From contig DASWIX010000080.1 in NCBI GenBank assembly GCA_036397455.1, forward strand, positions 1-64,000: a stretch of 64,000 bases of DNA, in the 5' to 3' direction. Below are positions 23,954 to 32,137 of this stretch, in pieces. Every line of letters starts with the position of its first letter. The first letter of the stretch is position 1. The notes beneath the pieces were generated by a model that was not told the origin of the DNA, searched no databases, and saw only the letters and a program-made list of their open reading frames with translations. The DNA comes from JADFNB01 sp036397455. GTDB lineage: Bacteria > Gemmatimonadota > Gemmatimonadetes > Gemmatimonadales > GWC2-71-9. Position numbers and translations under genes: made by a program.

Positions 23954-26425
23954 GTGTCCGATCTTCGCTATGCCCGGCGCCAACTCGTACGGCATCCGGG
24001 CTTCGGCCTTGTCGTCATTCTCACGCTGGCCCTCGGCATTGGGGCCAACACGGCCATCTTCTCGGTGATCGACGGGGTGCTGCTCCGACCGGCCCCGTTC
24101 GACGAGATGGACCGGCTGGTCATGGTGTGGGAGACCGACCGCAACACCGGTACCACGCGGGAACCCGCATCGGTGCCGGACTACCTCGACTTCCGCGACC
24201 GGGCCACCACGTTGGCGGCCCTCGCCGCCTTCAGCGGTACGGAGACCGTTCTCACGCCGGACGGAGGGGAGCCGGTGCGTCTCGCGTCGCTCGCGGTGAG
24301 TCACGAATACCTGCCGATGGTCGGGATCGCACCGATCATCGGACGGGCCTTCGCGAGGGAGGACGACGTGCCGGGAGCCCAGCCGGTCGCGCTGATCGGC
24401 GAGGAGCTGTGGGAGCGCCGGTTCGAGCGGGATCCCTCGATCGTGGGACGGACGATCATCCTGAACGACGTCCCGGCTACCGTGATCGGCGTGCTCCGGT
24501 CCGATGCCGATTTCGGGACGCTGCAGGTACTCGATGCCGCCGCCTACGCACGCGCGTTCGCGGATCGCGGTGAAGCGGTGCGTGTCGACGTCTGGATCCC
24601 ATTGGCGCCCGATTCGGTCACGTCGCCCCGATCTACCCATCCGATCTTTGTGCTCGGAAAGATGGCGCCCGGGCTCGAAGTGCCGGCGGTCCAGGACGAG
24701 ATGACGAGGATCACAACCGATCTCGAGCAGCAGTATTCCGAGAACGACGCGCGCGGCGCGCACGTCGAGTCGCTCTCGAATGTCGTGTTCGGCCCCATCC
24801 GGCCCGCCCTGTACGTGCTTCTCGCCGCGGTGGCGCTCGTGCTGCTCGTGGCCTGCGCCAACGTCGCCAATCTGTTGCTCGCGCGCGGGACGGCGCGGGT
24901 GCGCGACCTGGCGGTTCGCACGGCGCTCGGCGCGGATCTCGCCCGGCTCGCGCGGCAGTATCTCGTCGAAGGGATGGTACTCGCCGTGTTGGGTGCCGCG
25001 GTCGGGATCGCGTTTGCGGTCTGGGGTACCCACGCGTTGCTGGTCCTGGCGCCGGCGGACGTTCCACGACTCACCGATGTGGGCGTGGATCTGCGGGTCC
25101 TGGGTGTCACGCTGGTGGTGTCGCTCGTCGTCGGAATCGGGTTTGGACTCGTGCCCACGGTGCAGGCGACGCGCCTCGATCTTCAGTCCGCGCTGAAGGG
25201 CGAGTCCCGCGGGGCGGTTTCGCCGGGCCGGTTCCGTGGCCGGGTGCGCGGCGCGCTGGTGATATCGCAGCTCGCGCTCGCGGTCGTGCTCGTCGTGGGA
25301 GCTGGGCTGCTGCTGCGCAGTTTTTGGCGGTTGCAGTCGCAGGACGCGGGATTCCACACGGAAGGCGTGCTCAAGGCCGAATTCGTGCTGCCACGCACGC
25401 GATATCCGGTCGATTTCCGGCAGTGGCCGAACTTCGCCGAGATCCACCGGTTCAACGACAATGTGCTGCGACGGCTCGAAGGCGTACCGGGCGTGCGATC
25501 CGCCGCCTTGGCGGGTAATCACCCGCTCGACGCAGGATTCACCAATTCGTTCGTCGTCGTGGGCCGCGAAGCCGAAGCGCGAGACTGGCCGGAGATTTCC
25601 GTACGGCGGGTTTCGCCGGGCTACTTCGAGACCGTCTCGCTCGCGGTACACGATGGGCGACCGCTCCAGGCGCGGGACGGGACGTTCGATCCGACCACGG
25701 CGGTGATCAACGAAGCGGCCGCGGCGCGGTTTTTTCCGGACGGCGTCGCCATCGGACAGCAGATCGCGTTCTGGGGCTCGGCCCGCACGATCGTCGGCAT
25801 CGTGGCGAACGAGAAGTTTCAGGGACTCGCGCAGCCGGCGCCGCTCGCGATTTACGTTCCGATGGCGCAGGCTCCGGCCGCGAACGGCGCGGAGACACTG
25901 CTCGTTCGCACCGCGGGCGATCCGGCCGCCCTGATCGCGGCCGTGCCGCGTGCGATACGCGACCTCGATGACGGGCTCGCCGTCTACGGCGTCGAGCCGC
26001 TCACGGCGACCGTCGGTCGCGGGTTGGGTCGGGAGCGGTTTACGATGTTCCTCCTCGGCACGTTCGCCGCGCTGGCGGTTGTTCTCGCGGCGTTGGGTGT
26101 GCACGCCGTGCTGAGCTACCTCGTGGCGCGTCGTGTCCCCGAGATGGGAATCCGCATGGCGCTCGGTGCCACGCAACGCAGCGTCGTTGGTCTCGTGCTG
26201 CTGCAAGGCGTGCAGCTCGCGGCGATCGGGCTGGCACTCGGACTCGCTGGGGCGCTGCTGGCGACGCGGATTCTGCGAAGCTTGCTGTACGGCATCAGCC
26301 CCAACGACCCGATCACCTACGGCGTGGTAGCCCTTGGCGTGTTCGTGCTCGCGATGGTCGCCAGCGTCATCCCCGCCTGGCGGGCGACGCGCATCGATCC
26401 GCTGGGGTCGTTGCGGGCGGAGTGA
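23954..26425 (+). CDS. ADOP-type ABC transporter permease (MacB periplasmic core plus two FtsX domains)
   Basis: 823 residues. The start is GTG with GGAGG upstream. The layout is DLRYARRQLVRHPGF at the cytoplasmic N-terminus, the first membrane helix, a MacB-like periplasmic domain (about 45-275), and a first FtsX domain of three helices (about 280-420). A second periplasmic domain (about 450-690) and a second FtsX domain (about 700-815) ending in RATRIDPLGSLRAE follow. Such proteins are fused double permeases working with a separate ATPase, which is not in this window. Likely roles are export of small molecules or lipoprotein-related work. Two decayed relatives lie nearby (14521-15110 and 23771-23830). 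Confidence 0.92.
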   Translation: MSDLRYARRQLVRHPGFGLVVILTLALGIGANTAIFSVIDGVLLRPAPFDEMDRLVMVWETDRNTGTTREPASVPDYLDFRDRATTLAALAAFSGTETVLTPDGGEPVRLASLAVSHEYLPMVGIAPIIGRAFAREDDVPGAQPVALIGEELWERRFERDPSIVGRTIILNDVPATVIGVLRSDADFGTLQVLDAAAYARAFADRGEAVRVDVWIPLAPDSVTSPRSTHPIFVLGKMAPGLEVPAVQDEMTRITTDLEQQYSENDARGAHVESLSNVVFGPIRPALYVLLAAVALVLLVACANVANLLLARGTARVRDLAVRTALGADLARLARQYLVEGMVLAVLGAAVGIAFAVWGTHALLVLAPADVPRLTDVGVDLRVLGVTLVVSLVVGIGFGLVPTVQATRLDLQSALKGESRGAVSPGRFRGRVRGALVISQLALAVVLVVGAGLLLRSFWRLQSQDAGFHTEGVLKAEFVLPRTRYPVDFRQWPNFAEIHRFNDNVLRRLEGVPGVRSAALAGNHPLDAGFTNSFVVVGREAEARDWPEISVRRVSPGYFETVSLAVHDGRPLQARDGTFDPTTAVINEAAAARFFPDGVAIGQQIAFWGSARTIVGIVANEKFQGLAQPAPLAIYVPMAQAPAANGAETLLVRTAGDPAALIAAVPRAIRDLDDGLAVYGVEPLTATVGRGLGRERFTMFLLGTFAALAVVLAALGVHAVLSYLVARRVPEMGIRMALGATQRSVVGLVLLQGVQLAAIGLALGLAGALLATRILRSLLYGISPNDPITYGVVALGVFVLAMVASVIPAWRATRIDPLGSLRAE

Positions 26426-26481
26426 GAACCCGGACCGACATAGAGGGACACAGACGGTCACCGAGGGTCGTGGAACTTCCA

Positions 26482-26536
26482 CTACGTCCCCCCTCTCCAC
26501 GCGTTTCAGCGTGGAGAGGGGGACAGGGGGTGGGGC
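26482..26536 (-). repeat. REP-like palindromic element, copy 4 (opposite orientation)
   Basis: A 14-bp perfect stem (26489-26502 with 26509-26522) encloses the loop GTTTCA, flanked by ACTACGTC and by GACAGGGGGTGGGG. It lies in the short space between the convergent ADOP permease and N-formylglutamate-amidohydrolase-like genes, where it could serve as a terminator for both. Confidence 0.75.
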
Positions 26537-26545
26537 ACGCGACCG

Positions 26546-27262
26546 TCATCGGCGGTCGTCGTGCCACCGCCGGAACCCCTCCACCACCGCTCGCATCACC
26601 GTCGCACGCGTGGCCGCGTTCGGCGTCAGATGCCGCTGGTTGACTTCCAACTCGATGCCGAGGTACGCCGATGGCGGGAATTGGCGGCGTAGCGCCGTGG
26701 TGAGCCCGTCCGCCGCGCCGCGATACGGGTAGTTGAACCGGATCAGCAGGGCCGGCATGAGCCGACGTAACGCGGCGCGCAAGTCACGACTGCACGACCG
26801 CTCGGCACGGCGCGCGGGGTCGTAGAGCAACGCGGCATCGGCGCGGCGCCGTGCGCCGTGCAGGACCGGCGTGAACGTGTGGACGCCGATGTGAACCACC
26901 CGCTGCGACTGCGCGACGAGCGCGCCGATCGCCGCCTCGATCCGTCGCCGAGGCGGCCGGTAGTACAGTTCGACGATCCGTTCCCGTGCGTCGCGGTCGA
27001 GTGTTCGCGTGAACTCGGAGAAGAGGTGCCGGTGATGTCGCGACCGGTTCAGGTCGATCACAAGGCGGCTGACGGTGGTGTCGACCAGATCGGCATCCAA
27101 TGCCCGGGCCAGACGTCGCGCCAGGGACCGCGCCCCGATGTCGTACCCGCGGTGGCTTTCCAGTGCGCGTTTGGCCTCCGCCGTCCGGAACAGCGGCGCG
27201 TACGCTCGCGGCACGCGATGACCGGCGTGCTCACAGGTGACCAGCATGCGGTCACGCCCCAT
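26546..27262 (-). CDS. N-formylglutamate amidohydrolase-family enzyme
   Basis: About 238 residues. The family pattern is clear: LVTCEHAGHRVP at the N-terminus, SHRGYDIGARSLARRLA, VVDTTVSRLVIDLNRS-like text with DLNRS, then HIGVHTFTP and NYPYRGAADG. The start is either 27262, overlapping the upstream gene by 11 bp, or 27247, just after its stop. Classic members (HutG-like) split N-formylglutamate, but this gene has no histidine-degradation neighbours. Instead it is the last gene of an operon with an ATP-grasp ligase and a GCS2 enzyme, so it may hydrolyse an N-acyl or amide bond made by them. That role is inferred. Confidence 0.85.
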   Translation of the reverse strand: MGRDRMLVTCEHAGHRVPRAYAPLFRTAEAKRALESHRGYDIGARSLARRLARALDADLVDTTVSRLVIDLNRSRHHRHLFSEFTRTLDRDARERIVELYYRPPRRRIEAAIGALVAQSQRVVHIGVHTFTPVLHGARRRADAALLYDPARRAERSCSRDLRAALRRLMPALLIRFNYPYRGAADGLTTALRRQFPPSAYLGIELEVNQRHLTPNAATRATVMRAVVEGFRRWHDDRR

Positions 27263-28493
27263 GGAACGGGACCCCGGCTTCGAGCGCGTTGCACAACTCA
27301 CCGTAGACCGAGGCGATCGATTCCCGCGTCACGCCGCCATCCAACCGGGCGACGATGCGCCGCGCGAGGCATCCCCGATCGAGGATGACGTCGAGCGCCG
27401 GCGACCATTCGGCATGGAACGGGTCGCGCGCGAGGTGGGTGCCGATGAGATGACGCCACAGTTCGTGCGCCTGACACGGTCCGCCACCGGGAAAGCCGAG
27501 CCGGTCGAGGTAGGCGCGGTCACGCAGGACCGTGTGGTCGGCGTCGACGGTCGTGGTATGCAAGACCTCGACGAGCGATTCCATCCGGATGTCGTGCTGC
27601 GCGTCGAACGCCGACGGTTCTTCGCGCACCAGCGCCTGCAGCACCGCGACGATCGCCGCCGCGATGGCCAGATCCGCACCCGGGTGTTCCTGGACGTCGG
27701 TGACGCGGATCTCGATCGTGCCGCGGCCGAACCGCGCGATGGCGCCACGCGCGTTGATCCACTCGTAGCGCAACACGCCGGCGGGATCGTGCGGTCTCAT
27801 GTCGGCGTAGATCGGTTCCAGGACCGTTCGTTCGTACGCCGCTTCCGAATCGACCCGCTCGGGGATGACCTGGCCGGTGAGCGACGGGATGCGGCGTGCG
27901 TTCGTGCGATAGACCTCCAGCCGCGTGTCGAGCGACGGTCGGCGTGCGCCGTCAATGATCGGCGAACTCGCCGCCAGGGCCGGCACGATGGGCAGCACGA
28001 GGCGAACGGCCGCGTGCAGACGGCGGAATGCATCGTCGGAATCGAACGGCAGGTTCAGGTGGGCGCTCTGGAGGTTGGCCCAGCCGTGGCCGGTGCAGTC
28101 GAAGATGCGGTGTAGCGCCTCGTACACCGAGCCGTACTCGTGGGGCCACAGCACGAGTTCGGCATGCGGATCCATCCACGGATGCATCGCCGTGGGCATG
28201 AGCCGAAGACCGTGCGGGTGGAGCAGGTGGTTGCAGCGTCGGACGTGATGCTGGAACGTTGCGGCGAGGCCGTCGAGCCGGGCGGCAGGACCGTTGGTTT
28301 TGAGTTCGATGACGTGCGCAGCCAATTCGTTGGACCACGCGAGCGCGCCCGCGTCGATCTCGGACGCGACGTCGCCATCCGGGTTGCGCAGCAGGATATC
28401 GGCGCGGGGGCGCACGTCGAGCGTCGTGGCGTCCACGATCATGTACTCCAGCTCCACGCCGTAGCCGGCGAACAGCGGGAGGCGGTGGCTCAC
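27252..28493 (-). CDS. GCS2-family glutamate-cysteine ligase-like enzyme
   Basis: 413 residues of the carboxylate-amine ligase fold (PF04107, YbdK-like). The N-terminus FAGYGVELEYMIVD has the conserved GxExE-type element, and ELKTNGPA, WANLQSAHLNLPF and TIEIRVTDVQEHPGAD are further family blocks. These enzymes form gamma- or alpha-glutamyl amides using ATP. The start overlaps the stop of the upstream RimK-like gene by four bases, so production is coupled. A glutathione role is not implied: no glutathione synthetase of the usual type is adjacent, and the neighbours point to a dedicated pathway. Confidence 0.88.
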   Translation of the reverse strand: MSHRLPLFAGYGVELEYMIVDATTLDVRPRADILLRNPDGDVASEIDAGALAWSNELAAHVIELKTNGPAARLDGLAATFQHHVRRCNHLLHPHGLRLMPTAMHPWMDPHAELVLWPHEYGSVYEALHRIFDCTGHGWANLQSAHLNLPFDSDDAFRRLHAAVRLVLPIVPALAASSPIIDGARRPSLDTRLEVYRTNARRIPSLTGQVIPERVDSEAAYERTVLEPIYADMRPHDPAGVLRYEWINARGAIARFGRGTIEIRVTDVQEHPGADLAIAAAIVAVLQALVREEPSAFDAQHDIRMESLVEVLHTTTVDADHTVLRDRAYLDRLGFPGGGPCQAHELWRHLIGTHLARDPFHAEWSPALDVILDRGCLARRIVARLDGGVTRESIASVYGELCNALEAGVPFHGA

Positions 28494-29953
28494 GGGGACA
28501 CGTTATTGGTGCCGCGCGCGTCGAGCCGGGTCCGGAACCAGCGCATCACCGCCGCGTACAACTCGCGCCCGAGCACCTTGTCCTCGTAGCCCGCATCGAC
28601 GTTCGGGTTGTCGTTGACTTCCATGACCAGGGCCTTGCCCTCGACGACCTTCAAGTCGACCCCATAGAACCCGTCCCCGAACAGCCGCGCGGCCCGCTCG
28701 CCCAGTTGCACGACGGCGCGGGGGGCATCGGCGACGGCGACCGTTTCGACCTCGCCCCAGCGGCGTTGTTTGCCTCCCGCGACCACCTGCCAATGGCCCG
28801 TCGCCATGTGGTAGCGGCAGGCAAACAGGGCGTGTCCGTCGAGCACGCCGATCCGCCAATCGAACGCCGAGGGGGTGAACGACTGTGCGACGATGAGTTC
28901 CGACTGACCGAAGAAATTCTCGAGGTGCTGCTCGAGTTCCTCGTCGTTGATGGCTTTGACGACACCCTGGGAGAACGAACTGTCGGGTTTCTTGAGTACG
29001 CAGGGAAACCCGATGCGTTCCCGGACCAGATGCGCGCTCTCTTCATCCACCACGACCGTTCGCGGGGCCGGGATACGGTGCCGGGCGAACAGCTCCGCCA
29101 GATACACCTTGTTGCCGCACCGCACGATCGATTCCGGGTCGTCGATCACCACCATCCCGTCCGCCGTGGCGCGTTGCGCGAATCGGTAGGTGTGGTGCCG
29201 GACGTGGGTGGTCTGGCGAATGAACAGGGCGTCGTACTCGGCCAGCTGGCTGTAGTCGTCGGCATCGATCACCTGGGCGTCGAGTCCCTCGGTGCGCGCC
29301 GCACGGACGAACCGCGTGATGGCTCGTTCGTTCGACGGCGCGTCATCCTCGGCGGCGTCCCACAGGATCGCGAGATCGTAGCGAAATCGGCGGGTGCTCC
29401 GGGGAGCGCGGGCCGGTCGCGCGAAGTATCCTTCCGCGCGGGACAGTACGAACTCCCGGTGCACCTCCGGGATCTCCGCAGTCGCGATCAGCCGCACACC
29501 CTGGAGCTTCCAGCGCTCGTCTCGCACGAACGTCGCGCGGAGAAACGGGGCCGGGAACTGGTTGAACAGGGACTGGCTGAGCCGGTCGTACCGCTTGGCG
29601 GGATTGCGGCCGAAGTAGACCGAGAGTTCGAGCGCGGGCAGTTTGAGCGGCGCAAGCGTGCGTTGGATCAGCTGATCCAGTTCCGCCGACACCGTCCGGA
29701 TGACCGCGGCGGACCGCATCGCCTGGATGGTCTCGACCGACGGGAGCGGACGATGGCCGCGCGCGGTGGCCAACAACGACACGTAGTACCCCACGCGCTG
29801 GTAGCCATAATAGCGGCACACGTTATAGACCGTGCCGCGTCTGAGCGCGGCATATTGCGGATCGACCAGGTAGTCGCGTGCTGCCACGACCGTGACCCCC
29901 GGGAGGTCGAACGGCCAGCGCGCTTCGTTTTCGACGACGACGAGCGACCGCAT
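28490..29953 (-). CDS. RLAN-type RimK-like ATP-grasp ligase
   Basis: 487 residues, longer than classical RimK because of an N-terminal domain of about 190 residues (RLAN, PF14401), with ALRRGTVYNVCRYYGYQRVG as a recognisable piece. The ATP-grasp part begins near 240: PCVLKKPDSSFSQGVVKAI holds the ATP lysines, IVAQSFTPSAFDWRIGVLDG follows, and LVMEVNDNPNVDAGYED supplies the metal ligands. It should join a carboxylate to an amine with ATP, perhaps adding an amino acid to a peptide or protein. It overlaps the next gene by four bases and the previous one by one base. The substrate is unknown. Confidence 0.9.
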   Translation of the reverse strand: MRSLVVVENEARWPFDLPGVTVVAARDYLVDPQYAALRRGTVYNVCRYYGYQRVGYYVSLLATARGHRPLPSVETIQAMRSAAVIRTVSAELDQLIQRTLAPLKLPALELSVYFGRNPAKRYDRLSQSLFNQFPAPFLRATFVRDERWKLQGVRLIATAEIPEVHREFVLSRAEGYFARPARAPRSTRRFRYDLAILWDAAEDDAPSNERAITRFVRAARTEGLDAQVIDADDYSQLAEYDALFIRQTTHVRHHTYRFAQRATADGMVVIDDPESIVRCGNKVYLAELFARHRIPAPRTVVVDEESAHLVRERIGFPCVLKKPDSSFSQGVVKAINDEELEQHLENFFGQSELIVAQSFTPSAFDWRIGVLDGHALFACRYHMATGHWQVVAGGKQRRWGEVETVAVADAPRAVVQLGERAARLFGDGFYGVDLKVVEGKALVMEVNDNPNVDAGYEDKVLGRELYAAVMRWFRTRLDARGTNNVSP

Positions 29954-30702
29954 CAGCCGGCGGGCGTCGGCGCGGAGCCCGTCGGTTCCAGCACCAGCAG
30001 GTTGGCGTCGAAGCTCACGATGCCGAGCAGGATGGCACTGAGCAGCCGATGCACGTTTACCGCGTAGTGGTGCGCGCCGTAGCGTGGATTGTCACCAAGC
30101 GGATCCGCCACCTGGATCTCACCCTTGTCGGGGTCGTACCCGTAGATCACCACGAAATGGCCGGTCGGCGTGCCGGCGATATCGTCCTCCACCAACCGGG
30201 TCGCGCCGGTTTCACGGGCCGACCCGTAGAGATAGGTCGCGCTCAGGCCCGTGAGCACCGGACGCCGTCGCTGCAGATATCCTCGGATGAGTTCGGGTGT
30301 CAGTTCCTCGAACTTGATCCGACCGCCAAGCGCCATGAATTCGAGATAGGCCTTGGTCGCGGCCTGGACTTTCGGATCCGGTCGCGCGGCGGCCTGCAGG
30401 CGCAGTCGCTCGGCGAGGTCGACGTCGGGTCGGTTGAACCAGGTCGGATCGAAGAGGTGGAGGTTGTAGGTGTAGATCGTGGCGTGGTAGCCGCGGCGTA
30501 ACGCGTGACAGCCGAGCAGCACCGCGAGCGTGCCGCCACCCGACAGGGGTTCGACTTCCTCCATGACCTCGTCGAGCGTGATCGGGTCCCCATAATAATG
30601 ATAGACGGCGTGCAGGCAGCTCGGACCGCAGGCGCTGTCGGTCGGCTGGGGCGGCATGGCGATAGCGAGATGATTCGGCATGTCGCGTAACATAGCGTTC
30701 AT
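29953..30702 (-). CDS. C39-like papain-fold cysteine peptidase
   Basis: About 249 residues from the ATG at 30702. The catalytic triad is readable: C25 in TDSACGPSCLHAVYHYYGD, H182 in GTPTGHFVVIYGYD and D200 in IQVADPLG. It is a free-standing peptidase with no signal peptide and no ABC transporter domain, so it is not a standard bacteriocin exporter. The start overlaps the stop of the UPF0316 gene by four bases (ATGA), and its own stop shares a base with the ligase start. It could process a substrate before or after the RimK-like ligase acts, or act as the reverse enzyme. Confidence 0.82.
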   Translation of the reverse strand: MNAMLRDMPNHLAIAMPPQPTDSACGPSCLHAVYHYYGDPITLDEVMEEVEPLSGGGTLAVLLGCHALRRGYHATIYTYNLHLFDPTWFNRPDVDLAERLRLQAAARPDPKVQAATKAYLEFMALGGRIKFEELTPELIRGYLQRRRPVLTGLSATYLYGSARETGATRLVEDDIAGTPTGHFVVIYGYDPDKGEIQVADPLGDNPRYGAHHYAVNVHRLLSAILLGIVSFDANLLVLEPTGSAPTPAG

Positions 30703-31262
30703 TTCATCTTGACGAGCGTGCGCCACCCCGTTTCATGGGGGAGGACGCCGAGCGACCCACCGATCTGACTGAAGCGCTCCACCACGTAGAACAGCGCCGG
30801 GTCCACCGCCCGCGCGCGTCTCAGGAGTTGCGGCAGGTCCCGTCGCCGGCAACTCAGGTACAGCAGCGTGCGGTGGCCGTCCTCGGCCGAGCCGATGAAC
30901 GTGGTCAGCCCGGTGGCGAGCGGCCGCAGCGCGGTCTCCAATCCGGCGGGGTCCTGTCGGGAAATGATCCGCACGACGCACGTCCCGATCGCGAGTCGTC
31001 GCTCGAGCAGGATGCCCACCGCGCTTCCCGTCCCGAACCCTCCCGAATAGGCGAGCACGAGCCACGGGTGGGTCGAGACGCTCTGCACGACCTGCGAGAT
31101 CGCGAGGACCCAGACCGACACCTCGATGATGCCGAGCAGGACGGAGATCCGGATGTGACCGCCCACCACCGATAGGGTGCGGATCGTCCCGAGGGAAACG
31201 TCCACCACCCTGAGCGAGAAGATCAGGCAGGCAATCAACCAGATGGGGAAGGCGTCGAACAC
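30699..31262 (-). CDS. UPF0316 / DUF2179-type membrane protein
   Basis: About 187 residues from a GTG at 31262 (GGAG eight bases upstream). Three hydrophobic segments (FPIWLIACLIFSLRV, SVLLGIIEVSVWVLAIS, HPWLVLAYSGGFGTG) come with the family motif VVDVSLGTIRTLSVVGG, followed by a cytoplasmic DUF2179-like domain (about 105-185). A TTG at 31313 gives a longer version. Function of the family is unknown. It is the first gene of the operon that holds the C39-like peptidase, RLAN ligase, GCS2 enzyme and amidohydrolase, and the four-base overlap links it to the peptidase gene. Confidence 0.82.
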   Translation of the reverse strand: MFDAFPIWLIACLIFSLRVVDVSLGTIRTLSVVGGHIRISVLLGIIEVSVWVLAISQVVQSVSTHPWLVLAYSGGFGTGSAVGILLERRLAIGTCVVRIISRQDPAGLETALRPLATGLTTFIGSAEDGHRTLLYLSCRRRDLPQLLRRARAVDPALFYVVERFSQIGGSLGVLPHETGWRTLVKMK

Positions 31263-31268
31263 GGGCGC

Positions 31269-31298
31269 GCTCCGGCTCGGGTCAATCCTAGCCGGAGC
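31269..31298 (-). promoter_or_regulatory. Hairpin covering the ribosome binding site of the UPF0316 gene
   Basis: GCTCCGGCT (31269-31277) and AGCCGGAGC (31290-31298) form a perfect 9-bp stem with a 12-base loop. On the minus strand the 3' arm contains the GGAG that precedes the GTG at 31262, so the stem would hide the ribosome binding site of the first operon gene. Regulation is inferred. Confidence 0.4.
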
Positions 31299-31336
31299 GG
31301 GAAGCGTGAACAAGCGGCGCGGGCCTTTGACCTGTC

Positions 31337-31352
31337 GTCACGAACGCGTAAC
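31337..31352. promoter_or_regulatory. Candidate two-unit Pho box between the UPF0316 operon and phoB
   Basis: GTCAC (31337-31341) and GTAAC (31348-31352) are spaced by exactly 11 bp, the period of the four-unit array before pstS. The site lies in the 165-bp divergent intergenic region and could serve phoB, the minus-strand operon or both. Confidence 0.45.
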
Positions 31353-31426
31353 GCTTTGCCCGGTTTTGCCCGACAGCGGCGTCCCGGCCGATGCATTTGC
31401 ATGCCCGCCGTGATAAGTTCGCCACC

Positions 31427-32137
31427 ATGAACTACCATGTGCTTGTCGTCGATGACGAGCCGGATATCAGGGCGTTGGTCGCGTACCATCTCGCGAAAGC
31501 CGGATACCGGGTCACGACGGCCGCCGATGGTCCCGAGGCGCTCAAGGCGGCGCAGCGGGAACCGCCGGATCTCGTCGTGCTCGATCTCATGTTGCCGGGG
31601 CTCTCGGGGTTCGACGTCTTGAAGGCGTTGCGGGGTCACGGCGAGACCTGCGACGTGGGCGTGATCCTCCTGACCGCCCGCAAGGACGAGCCGGATCGGA
31701 TCGAGGGCCTGGCGCTTGGCGCGGACGACTATCTCGTGAAGCCCTTTTCGCCGCAGGAGCTGGTGCTCCGTGTGGCCGCTATTCTGCGGCGTCTGACCAA
31801 ACCATCGGTGTCAAAAGGCGCGCGAATCATGATCGGGTCTCTTGTGATCGATCAGTCAGCGCACGCCGTGACGGTCGGCGGTGACCCGGTCGACCTGACC
31901 GCCACCGAGTACAAGCTGCTCGTGACGCTGGCCGAGCGGCGGGGGCGGGTACAGTCGCGCACGCAGCTGCTCCAGGCGGTTTGGGACGCGCATCCCGACA
32001 TCCAGACGCGGACGGTGGACATGCACGTCCAGCGACTGCGTGCCAAGATCGGTGCGGCGGCCGGCGTGCTGGAGACGGTGCGCGGCTTCGGATACCGCCT
32101 CCGTGCCCCGGAGGAGTCCCGGACCCGCACGCGATGA
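31427..32137 (+). CDS. phoB: Response regulator PhoB of the phosphate two-component system
   Basis: About 236 residues from the ATG at 31427 (MNYHVLVVDDEPD). The receiver domain has the acidic pair DDE, phospho-acceptor D53 in VVLDLMLPG, LLTARKDE and K in YLVKPFSP. The C-terminal winged helix ends in RTVDMHVQRLRAKIG and VRGFGYRL, as in OmpR/PhoB proteins. Its stop overlaps the phoR start by four bases. With the pst genes downstream this is the phosphate-starvation activator. Confidence 0.93.
   Translation: MNYHVLVVDDEPDIRALVAYHLAKAGYRVTTAADGPEALKAAQREPPDLVVLDLMLPGLSGFDVLKALRGHGETCDVGVILLTARKDEPDRIEGLALGADDYLVKPFSPQELVLRVAAILRRLTKPSVSKGARIMIGSLVIDQSAHAVTVGGDPVDLTATEYKLLVTLAERRGRVQSRTQLLQAVWDAHPDIQTRTVDMHVQRLRAKIGAAAGVLETVRGFGYRLRAPEESRTRTR

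Noticed and set aside
23900..26500. Very long minus-strand open frame opposite the ADOP permease
   Set aside because: It is a high-GC shadow: rich in Arg, His and Asp without domain motifs, while the plus strand holds a complete, well-started permease.
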